8,791 nucleotides of DNA from Campylobacterales bacterium (GTDB taxonomy: Bacteria; Campylobacterota; Campylobacteria; Campylobacterales; JALSKU01): positions 1-8,791 of the forward strand of contig JALVWW010000230.1 in the NCBI GenBank assembly GCA_027023175.1, read 5' to 3'. The notes beneath the pieces were generated by a model. It was not told where the DNA came from. It saw nothing but the letters and a program-made list of their open reading frames with translations, and did no database searches. Shown one piece after another: positions 1 to 6,331 of the stretch. The position numbers and the translations under genes were made by a program. Each line of letters opens with the position of its first letter. The stretch's first letter is position 1.

Positions 1-2
1 GT

Positions 3-1409
3 GTGATACCTCCAAAAACATATAAATACACTGTAACAGAAACATACAAATCTAGGAATCATGGTTTGGATGGTTTGTACAAGATAAATACAAATAAATT
101 TTATTATAATTTTTATACTACGAAACTGGGATGGATTGATGGAAAAAATGTAAAAAAACAATTAAAAATATATCAAAAAAATAATGAATTATATATCTAT
201 ACTAGTTTGATAGCAGGTATTGATTTCATAAATAAGATTTCATATCATAAGATTTCATATGATTTAGAATTTAAAGGTTTAGATGTAAATGATATAAAAG
301 AAGTAAAATTCCAATTTTTAAATTTAAATGATGAAATAATAACAGTAAAAAAAGTACCGCATATAGAACAAAAAAGTTTTTATAATGTTTATAATGTGGT
401 TGAAGAGTATAAAGATCCAACCCCTTTAGTTTGGCAAGGTGTGAAAAATATAAAAGGGTTTAATGTTATTGATAAAGATATTATCATTAAACCTGGAACA
501 AAAATAATCTTTGATGAAAATGCAACTCTTAAAGTGTTAGGAAAAATAACTGCAATTGGAACAAAGGAAAATCCTATTGTTTTTGAGGCAAAAGATAAAT
601 CAAAGCCTTGGAATACATTGGCACTTAAAGATGAAAAAGCCAATGGTTCAGTATTTAAGCATTGTATCTTTAAAGATGGAAGTGGAGATAAGGGGGATTT
701 ATATGAATATACTGCAATGTTATCAATTCATAATGTAAAAGATTTTTTAGTAGAAGATTGTGAGTTTTATGATAGTCATAGAACAGATGATATGGTGCAT
801 ATAATATATAGCTCAGGTAGATTTAAAAATACAAAATTTGTTCATTCACTCTCAGATGCACTTGATGTAGATATATCAAATGTTGTAGTAGAAAATTGTG
901 AATTCATAGATAGTGGAAATGATTCTATAGACTTAATGACTACAAATGCAGTAGTTATAAATACAAAATTTTATAATTCAAAAGATAAAGGCATTTCCAT
1001 AGGTGAAGGAAGTAAGCTACTTGCTATAAATAACTATATAAAAGGGTGTGAGATTGGTATGCAAAGTAAAGATACTTCAAAAGCCTATATTTATAATACT
1101 TCTTTTGTAGAAAACAAAAAAGCAGTTGATGCTTATCATAAAAACTGGAGATATAGTGAAGGTGGTACTATCTTCTTAGATAAGTGTAAATTAACAAAAA
1201 ACATTGTAAATGCTACAGTTGGTAAAAAATCAAAGGTTATTATAAATGATAGCTTTATAGATACACCAAACAAATTTGATATAAAAAGTTTGAAAAAAAG
1301 AAAGATTATCATAAATAATGATGGTTTTATCAAATATGATTTTAAAGAAACTATTTTCAAAAATAAAGCATATTTGATAAATAAAGCAATAAGAGGTTAC
1401 TATGAGTAA
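3..1409 (+). CDS. Right-handed parallel beta-helix protein, C-terminal part (5' end outside window)
   Basis: The frame is open from the window edge, so the start is not visible. The GTG at 3-5 is probably an internal valine, because no signal peptide follows although the fold is typical of exported proteins. Residues about 1-140 (numbered from base 3) are a beta-rich region that I do not recognise. From about residue 145 the pattern is that of a parallel beta-helix: an entry turn with 'PGTKIIF' (164-170) and 'LKVLGKITAIGTKENPIVF' (176-194), then rungs such as 'VEDCEFYDS' (250-258), 'VENCEFIDSGNDSIDL' (296-311) and 'INNYIKGCEIGMQS' (342-355), with recurring N/D-C-x-F turns. Such folds bind or process polysaccharides or act as surface scaffolds; no catalytic motif is evident. 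Its stop overlaps the VTC gene by 8 bases. Beside VTC and DUF4956 genes one often finds CotH-kinase-type surface proteins, so the missing N-terminus may be a CotH domain; that is inference only. Confidence 0.75.
   Translation: MIPPKTYKYTVTETYKSRNHGLDGLYKINTNKFYYNFYTTKLGWIDGKNVKKQLKIYQKNNELYIYTSLIAGIDFINKISYHKISYDLEFKGLDVNDIKEVKFQFLNLNDEIITVKKVPHIEQKSFYNVYNVVEEYKDPTPLVWQGVKNIKGFNVIDKDIIIKPGTKIIFDENATLKVLGKITAIGTKENPIVFEAKDKSKPWNTLALKDEKANGSVFKHCIFKDGSGDKGDLYEYTAMLSIHNVKDFLVEDCEFYDSHRTDDMVHIIYSSGRFKNTKFVHSLSDALDVDISNVVVENCEFIDSGNDSIDLMTTNAVVINTKFYNSKDKGISIGEGSKLLAINNYIKGCEIGMQSKDTSKAYIYNTSFVENKKAVDAYHKNWRYSEGGTIFLDKCKLTKNIVNATVGKKSKVIINDSFIDTPNKFDIKSLKKRKIIINNDGFIKYDFKETIFKNKAYLINKAIRGYYE
231..260 (+). 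repeat. Two-copy 15-base tandem repeat within the beta-helix gene
   Basis: Bases 231-245 and 246-260 are adjacent 15-base units that differ only at the first base. In frame they encode a repeated Lys-Ile-Ser-Tyr. This looks like a small in-frame duplication in a low-complexity AT-rich region. Confidence 0.6.
1391..1396 (+). promoter_or_regulatory. Ribosome binding site of the VTC gene
   Basis: AAGAGG lies five bases before the ATG at 1402, inside the last codons of the beta-helix gene. It supports ATG 1402 as the start and implies that the two overlapping genes are translated in a coupled way. Confidence 0.6.
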
Positions 1410-2139
1410 GATACAAGAACATTTTTTAAGATATGAGTTTAAATATATTTTAGATGATGAAAAAAGAAAAGATATAGAAAAAGAGCTATCTTATTTTATG
1501 CAACTTGATCCATTCGTAGAACAATTTGAAAATAAAAAGTATTTAGTTAGAAGTCTTTATTTTGATGATCCAGTATATTCATTTTACTATGAAAAAGTGG
1601 ATGGTTTGTTGCATAGACAAAAGTTTAGAATTCGTACTTATTCAACAGAGTATAATGAAAATATACCTATAATGCTAGAACTAAAAGGTAGATACAATAA
1701 TTTTGTTTATAAACATAGAATGGGTATAGAACATAATAGTGAAGATATTAATGATGTATTTCAACTATTAAAACCACTCTATAATAGTGAAAATCCAGTA
1801 GCAAAACAATTTGTATACGATAAATATCGTAAAAATATAAAACCAGTTATGCTTATAGACTATCAAAGAAGAGCATATCAGAGTAAATATGATTATGAGT
1901 TTCGAATAACTTTTGATGGGGAACTTTATGGGATTCAAACAACGAAGCTTTTTCCAAAAGATGATTTATATAGGAGGAAACTTATAGATGGCTATACCAT
2001 TATGGAAGTGAAGTTTAGAAAACATGTTCCCCCATGGTTTCATAGGATTATGATCAAGTATCAGTTGAATCGTGTATCGATTTCAAAATATTGTACAGGG
2101 ATGGAATCAACATCGCTAATAGAAGACTTAAATGACTAA
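1402..2139 (+). CDS. VTC domain-containing protein (polyphosphate polymerase fold)
   Basis: This 245-residue protein covers a complete VTC domain, a triphosphate-tunnel metalloenzyme fold that in yeast Vtc4 makes polyphosphate from ATP. The charged strands lining such a tunnel are visible: 'RYEFKYIL' (10-17), 'YLVRSLYFDD' (47-56), 'KFRIRTY' (74-80, matching the paired arginines of Vtc4), 'MLELKGR' (91-97), 'EFRITFDGELYG' (166-177), 'MEVKFR' (201-206) with a probable metal-binding glutamate, and 'SISKY' (226-230) with the late lysine. No signal peptide or membrane segment is seen, so it is cytoplasmic, probably held at the membrane by the DUF4956 protein encoded next. It overlaps the preceding gene by 8 bases and is followed after 12 bases by the DUF4956 gene. 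Domain assignment is firm; polymerase activity is inferred, since few bacterial VTC proteins have been tested and the product could be another phosphate compound. Confidence 0.88.
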   Translation: MSKIQEHFLRYEFKYILDDEKRKDIEKELSYFMQLDPFVEQFENKKYLVRSLYFDDPVYSFYYEKVDGLLHRQKFRIRTYSTEYNENIPIMLELKGRYNNFVYKHRMGIEHNSEDINDVFQLLKPLYNSENPVAKQFVYDKYRKNIKPVMLIDYQRRAYQSKYDYEFRITFDGELYGIQTTKLFPKDDLYRRKLIDGYTIMEVKFRKHVPPWFHRIMIKYQLNRVSISKYCTGMESTSLIEDLND

Positions 2140-2151
2140 AGGAGACAAAAT

Positions 2152-2832
2152 ATGGAAAATAAATTAGTAGAGGCAATGAGTGGAGTATTTAACTATACTC
2201 CGATGGAAGTTGTGTTAAACAGTTTAGTGGCATTTGTATTAGGTATGTTCATAGCATACACATACAAAAAAACTCATCAAGGATTATCTTATTCTCAATC
2301 TTTTGTGCTTACAATAATCTTTGTAACAATTATTATTGGTTTTGTAATGATGGTTATAGGCAACTCTTTGGCACGGGCTTTTGCATTAGTAGGTGCTTTA
2401 AGTATTATAAGATTTAGAACAGTTGTGAAAGATACCAAAGACACTGCTTATGTATTTATGGCATTAGCTGTAGGTATGGGTGCAGGAACTGGTAACTATT
2501 TTATAGCGGTTTTTGCTACTATTTTTATGAGTGGTATTGCATGGATATTATATAAATTTAACTTTGGTGTTCAAAGAGCAAGTGATTTTATTTTGAGATT
2601 TTATTTTGATAAAACAAAGAAAGATAGTTATGTAAATTATATAAATGAACATTCTGAAAATAATGCTCTACTTCATATGGAGCCATCAGGAGATGGTAAA
2701 AAACTTTATATGACTTATGATATATCTTTAAAAGAAGATGTAGAGATGAATGATTTTATAAGTGGATTTTCTAAGATAGATGGTATTAGTGAAGTGGTAT
2801 TAGTAAGTGCAAAAAATGATATTACATACTAA
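2152..2832 (+). CDS. DUF4956 domain-containing membrane protein
   Basis: The 226-residue protein has a hydrophobic N-terminal two-thirds with probable membrane segments near residues 21-37, 50-70, 73-86, 98-112 and 114-134, and a soluble, probably cytoplasmic C-terminal domain (about 135-226). The family hallmark is the stretch from about 74 to 113: 'ARAFALVGALSIIRFRT' (74-90) followed by 'VKDTKDTAYVFMALAVGMG' (92-110), a conserved basic loop next to a glycine-rich helix. The function of the family is unknown. Its repeated pairing with VTC-domain genes suggests a membrane partner or channel for the VTC product (known co-occurrence plus inference). The start at 2152 is supported by a strong ribosome binding site, AAAGGAG at 2138-2144, that begins on the stop codon of the VTC gene. 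Its last 17 bases overlap the pyrophosphatase gene. Confidence 0.85.
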   Translation: MENKLVEAMSGVFNYTPMEVVLNSLVAFVLGMFIAYTYKKTHQGLSYSQSFVLTIIFVTIIIGFVMMVIGNSLARAFALVGALSIIRFRTVVKDTKDTAYVFMALAVGMGAGTGNYFIAVFATIFMSGIAWILYKFNFGVQRASDFILRFYFDKTKKDSYVNYINEHSENNALLHMEPSGDGKKLYMTYDISLKEDVEMNDFISGFSKIDGISEVVLVSAKNDITY

Positions 2833-3460
2833 TAGATTTATTTTTATATTTTTGCTTTTGAGTGTCTTAAGTTTTGCTAAAGAGATAAAATATAAGATGG
2901 ATGGAAACTATATAATGGTTTCAAATGTTCATCTCATAAATGATATAGATTATAAAAAGGAGGGTCTATATCAAGCACTTATTGAGATACCTACAGGAAC
3001 TCGAGAAAAATGGGAAGTAGATCATAAAAGTGGAAATATTAAGTGGGAATTTAGACATGGAAAACCAAGAAAGGTAAAATTTCTTGGTTATCCAGGAAAT
3101 TATGGTTTTATTCCACAAACAAGAAGTGGGGATGGAGATCCTTTAGATATTATAGTTTTATCCAAAAGTACTAAACGAGGAGACATTTTAAAAGTTAAAG
3201 TAATAGGTATGCTAAAGCTTTTGGATAAAGGGGAACAAGATAATAAAATCATAGCAGTTACAACTAATGGAGTATTTAGAAAAATAGATTCTCTTAAAGA
3301 GATGCTTATTAAAAAACCTAATGTGATTCCTATTATTCGAGCTTGGTTTGAAGGATATAAAGATCCCGGTAAAATTGTATTTATGGGATACGAAAGCAAA
3401 AAGAAAACAATAAAATATATTGAAGAGTCACATCTAAAGTGGATGAAAAATAAGTTTTAA
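2816..3460 (+). CDS. Inorganic pyrophosphatase (family I) with predicted signal peptide
   Basis: It hydrolyses pyrophosphate to two phosphates with Mg2+. Numbered from ATG 2816 (214 residues), the active-site set of family I is present: 'EIPTG' (E57), 'KWE' (K65, E67), a probable R85 in 'GKPRKV', 'YPGNYGFIP' (Y92, Y96), 'DGDPLD' (D106, D108, D111), D137/D142/K144 in 'LLDKGEQDNK', and 'GYKD' (Y181, K182). The arrangement around 'GKPRKV' to 'PQT' recalls the eukaryotic-type subgroup. Unusually for this normally cytoplasmic enzyme, the N-terminus reads as a signal peptide: basic R7, a hydrophobic run at 8-20, and possible cleavage after 'SFA' (A21). There is no lipobox cysteine. About 33 residues then precede the catalytic domain. 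GTG at 2807 is an alternative start adding three residues; neither has a good ribosome binding site, which fits coupling to the overlapping DUF4956 gene (17 bases). Enzyme identity is firm; export is a prediction. Confidence 0.88.
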   Translation: MILHTNRFIFIFLLLSVLSFAKEIKYKMDGNYIMVSNVHLINDIDYKKEGLYQALIEIPTGTREKWEVDHKSGNIKWEFRHGKPRKVKFLGYPGNYGFIPQTRSGDGDPLDIIVLSKSTKRGDILKVKVIGMLKLLDKGEQDNKIIAVTTNGVFRKIDSLKEMLIKKPNVIPIIRAWFEGYKDPGKIVFMGYESKKKTIKYIEESHLKWMKNKF

Positions 3461-3466
3461 AAAGAT

Positions 3467-3471
3467 AAAGG
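3467..3471 (+). promoter_or_regulatory. Ribosome binding site of the amidotransferase gene
   Basis: AAAGG sits eight bases before the GTG at 3480. It lies in the 19-base gap between the two modules and supports the GTG start, which also places a cysteine at residue 2 as this enzyme family requires. Confidence 0.5.
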
Positions 3472-3479
3472 CTTGTTGT

Positions 3480-5249
3480 GTGTGTGGAATAGTTGGTATT
3501 ATAGATAAATCAGATGAAAACATAAAACAAAATATAGAAAATATGCTTGAAAAGATATATAAAAGAGGTCCAGATGGAGAGGGAAGATATAGTGAAAATG
3601 GCATAGAACTTGGGATGAGAAGGCTTTCTATTATTGATTTAGAAGGCGGACAACAGCCTTTTTTTAGTAATGATAGAAAAGTTATTGTTTTTCAAAACGG
3701 TGAAATATATAACCATATAGAGTTAAGAGAAGAATTACAAATACTTGGGTATAAGTTTATTAGCCATAGCGATACAGAGGTCATAGCCCATGGATATTGT
3801 GCCTGGGGTATAGAAAAATTACTCCATAAACTTGATGGAATGTTTGCAATATCAATATATGATAAAAATCTCAAAAAACTTTTTTTAGCAAGAGATAGAT
3901 TTGGAGAAAAACCACTTTATTATTCTGCAATAAAAGGAAATCATCAATTTGCATATTCTTCTGATTTAAGAGCAATATTGGGCTTAGAATGGATAAATTT
4001 GGAGTATTCTTCTACTGCTCTTTCAAGATATTTGATGCTTGGATTTACTAGTGGAAAAGATTCTATTATAGATAGTATTAAGAAAGTTTTACCAGCACAT
4101 TATCTTTGTTTAGATTTGGATTATTTTAAAATTGAAGAGTATTGCTATTATCTGCCAAATATTTTTGAGTATGAGTGCAAAAACAAAGAAGAAGAATTGC
4201 ACAATAGACTTATAGAATCAATTGATTTAAGACTTCGTTCGGATGTTCCAATAGGAGTATTTTTATCTGGAGGTATAGACAGCTCCTTGATAGCTGCTTT
4301 ATCTGCAAAAAAACATAAAAAAATAGATACTTTTTCTATGGGATTTCATTCGGATAAATATGATGAAAGCAAGTATGCTAAAGAAGTAGCTAAATATATT
4401 GATAGCAACCATCATCATTTTATATTTGATGAAAGTAGATTTGTACAACTTCTACCAACTGTTGTAGCTGAGCTTGATGAACCATTAGCAGACCAAGCTA
4501 CTTTACCTACTTATTGGCTTGCAAAAGAGGCTAAAAAATTTGTAACAGTAGTTTTATCTGGCGAAGGCGGAGATGAAGTTTTTGGTGGATATAGCTACTA
4601 TAAACAGTTTGAAAAAGGGAATGAACTCTCGTCATTAGTAGATAATACTCAAGGAGTTACTCCTTCTGGTTTTCCACTGCTAATGTCTGTTCAAAGTTGT
4701 AAGATGTTTATGAAGCAAGATTTTAGTACTTCAACAAAGTATGAAGAACAGTTAGTAGATTTTTTTGATATTAGTGAAAATGGCATTAAAAAAGCGATGT
4801 ATGCAGACCTGATGACTTGGCTTCCAGACAACCTTCTTGTTAAACTAGACAGAATGGCAATGGCAAATTCATTAGAGGGGAGAGTTCCATTTTTATCTCA
4901 TAAGGTGGTTGATTTTAGTTTTAGCCTTCAAGAAAAAGATTGGATCTGTGAAGATGAATATAAAGTGTTACTAAGAGATGTAGGTAAAAAACATTTGCCG
5001 AATTCTATTTTTACAAGAGAAAAACAAGGTTTTGTGCTTCCTATGGATGAGTGGATAAAAAGATGGTTTGAAAAAGAGAGTGTTAAAAGCTTTTTCTCTT
5101 CAAGAGATATAAAAGAGTTAAATACTAAAAAAATTATACAATGGGTAGAAGAGCAACTTAAACAACCAACTTTTAACCAACGCCTTATATTTGCTTTTAT
5201 AATGCTGTATGAGTGGCATCAAATACATATGAAGGAAATAAAAAAGTGA
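3480..5249 (+). CDS. asnB: Asparagine synthase-type glutamine amidotransferase
   Basis: The enzyme transfers glutamine-derived ammonia to an ATP-activated carboxylate. Residues 2-about 210 form the class II glutaminase domain: after removal of Met1, Cys2 of 'CGIVGI' is the nucleophile, with 'RRLSIID' (47-53), 'NGEIYN' (73-78) and 'SDTE' (97-100) shaping the glutamine pocket. The synthetase domain carries the PP-loop 'FLSGGIDSS' (261-269), 'DEPLADQA' (333-340), 'LSGEGGDEVFGGY' (359-371) and 'LPDNLLVKLDRMAMAN' (448-463). At 589 residues it is full length and slightly longer than E. coli AsnB. The GTG start is fixed by Cys2 and by the ribosome binding site at 3467-3471. The stop overlaps the epimerase start as GTGA. 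In polysaccharide clusters such homologues (for example WbpS of Pseudomonas O-antigen loci) are proposed to turn uronic acids into uronamides. The neighbouring genes make UDP-uronic acids, so that role is more likely here than asparagine synthesis, though sequence alone cannot separate them. Confidence 0.87.
   Translation: MCGIVGIIDKSDENIKQNIENMLEKIYKRGPDGEGRYSENGIELGMRRLSIIDLEGGQQPFFSNDRKVIVFQNGEIYNHIELREELQILGYKFISHSDTEVIAHGYCAWGIEKLLHKLDGMFAISIYDKNLKKLFLARDRFGEKPLYYSAIKGNHQFAYSSDLRAILGLEWINLEYSSTALSRYLMLGFTSGKDSIIDSIKKVLPAHYLCLDLDYFKIEEYCYYLPNIFEYECKNKEEELHNRLIESIDLRLRSDVPIGVFLSGGIDSSLIAALSAKKHKKIDTFSMGFHSDKYDESKYAKEVAKYIDSNHHHFIFDESRFVQLLPTVVAELDEPLADQATLPTYWLAKEAKKFVTVVLSGEGGDEVFGGYSYYKQFEKGNELSSLVDNTQGVTPSGFPLLMSVQSCKMFMKQDFSTSTKYEEQLVDFFDISENGIKKAMYADLMTWLPDNLLVKLDRMAMANSLEGRVPFLSHKVVDFSFSLQEKDWICEDEYKVLLRDVGKKHLPNSIFTREKQGFVLPMDEWIKRWFEKESVKSFFSSRDIKELNTKKIIQWVEEQLKQPTFNQRLIFAFIMLYEWHQIHMKEIKK
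5231..5236 (+). promoter_or_regulatory. Ribosome binding site of the epimerase gene
   Basis: GAAGGA lies nine bases before GTG 5246. It selects this start over the in-frame GTG at 5213, which would add 11 residues before the conserved N-terminus 'KILVTGTAG' and lie deep inside the preceding gene. Confidence 0.55.
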
Positions 5250-6331
5250 AAATATTAGTAACAGGAACGGCGGGATTTATAGGTTTTCACTTAGCAAAAA
5301 AACTTCTTGAACGCGGTGATGAAGTGATAGGTATAGATAATATCAATGACTACTATGATGTCAATCTTAAATATGGAAGACTCAAAGAGCTTGGAATTAA
5401 GAAAGAAGATATCGAAGACAATAAAAAGACAGACTCTCATACTTTTAACAAACATAGCTTTTATAAGCTGGATTTAGCTGATAAAGAAGCGATGGATAGA
5501 CTGTTTAAACAAGAATAATTTGATGCTGTTGTAAACCTCGCAGCTCAAGCAGGTGTAAGATACTCCCTTGAAAATCCTCATGCATATGTAGAGAGTAATG
5601 TGGTAGGATTCTTAAATATACTCGAAGGATGCAGAAATCATGGTGTAAAAAACCTAGCGTTTGCATCAAGTTCTTCAGTTTATGGACTCAATCAATCACA
5701 ACCATTTAAAACGACAGATAAGACAGAGCATCAAGTAAGCCTTTATGCCGCTACTAAAAAGAGTAATGAGATGATGGCACACACTTATGCACATCTCTAT
5801 GGTATTCAGACTACAGGATTACGCTTTTTTACAGTCTATGGACCATGGGGAAGACCAGATATGGCGCCAATGCTTTTTACTGATGCCATACTTCATGACA
5901 GATCTATAAAAGTCTTTAACAATGGTGAGATGAGTAGAGATTTTACTTACATAGATGATATAGTCGATGGTGTTATAAAAGTTATAGACAACCCAGCTCA
6001 GTCAAATGAAAAGTGGGATGCAAAAGATCCAGAGATATCAAGTTCATCTGCCCCGTATAGACTCTATAATATTGGAAATAATGCACCACTGCCTCTTATG
6101 ACTTTCATAGAAACCATAGAAAATGCCCTTGGAAAAAAAGCAGAGAAAAACTTTATGCCAATGCAAGATGGTGATGTAGTCTCTACATATGCTGATGTGA
6201 GTAGGCTTATAGATGACTTTGGATATAAGCCTGCTACAGAACTTTCAGATGGAATAGTGAAATTTGTGCAGTGGTATAAAAATTTTTATGAAAATTGCAA
6301 TTGCAGGAACAGGGTATGTTGGATTGAGTAA
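5246..6331 (+). pseudogene. UDP-glucuronate 4-epimerase-type NAD-dependent epimerase, interrupted by an in-frame stop
   Basis: This is a short-chain dehydrogenase-type sugar epimerase that would convert UDP-glucuronate to UDP-galacturonate using bound NAD. Seen are the Rossmann motif 'GTAGFIG' (7-13), 'DNINDYYDVNLKYGRL' (31-46, typical of this subfamily), 'NLAAQAGVRYSLENP' (97-111), 'ASSSSVYG' (140-147), the catalytic pair in 'YAATK' (Y167, K171), 'LRFFTVYGPWGRPDM' (192-206) and 'RDFTYIDD' further on. Codon 91 is TAA (5516-5518). Both sides are in the same frame and align end to end with the family, so one base change of a Lys, Gln or Glu codon explains the break. The 90-residue upstream piece lacks the active site; the downstream piece has no good start (first in-frame candidate GTG 5600). 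The 361-codon frame is about ten residues longer than usual because it runs 44 bases into ugd. G+C is higher than in neighbouring genes. It may be a pseudogene, a sequencing error or a readthrough gene. Confidence 0.85.
5516..5518 (+). other. In-frame TAA stop splitting the epimerase gene
   Basis: The codon order is AAA CAA GAA TAA TTT GAT GCT GTT, where intact relatives commonly have Lys-Phe-Asp before the 'NLAAQAG' strand. There is no long homopolymer at the site and the frame is unchanged, so this is a substitution and not an indel. Confidence 0.9.

Noticed and set aside
389..643. Minus-strand open frame of 84 codons opposite the beta-helix gene
   Set aside because: It lies fully inside a well-supported gene, has no recognisable motif, and its composition is that of the complement of a coding strand. 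The same applies to minus-strand frames at 1136-1360, 3100-3399, 3692-3874 and 8071-8313, and to the plus-strand frame at 556-738.
1972..1990. Strong AGGAGG followed by ATG at 1988 inside the VTC gene
   Set aside because: The ATG is out of frame with the VTC gene and reaches a stop after seven codons, so it does not start a gene.
5213..5245. Upstream GTG 5213 as start of the epimerase
   Set aside because: It adds 11 residues not expected before the conserved N-terminus and overlaps the amidotransferase gene by 37 bases; GTG 5246 has a ribosome binding site and a typical 4-base overlap.
5523..5525. ATG just after the internal stop as a restart site for the epimerase
   Set aside because: It is in the +1 frame relative to the epimerase; the first in-frame start candidate is GTG 5600, which would omit the conserved AAQAG strand.
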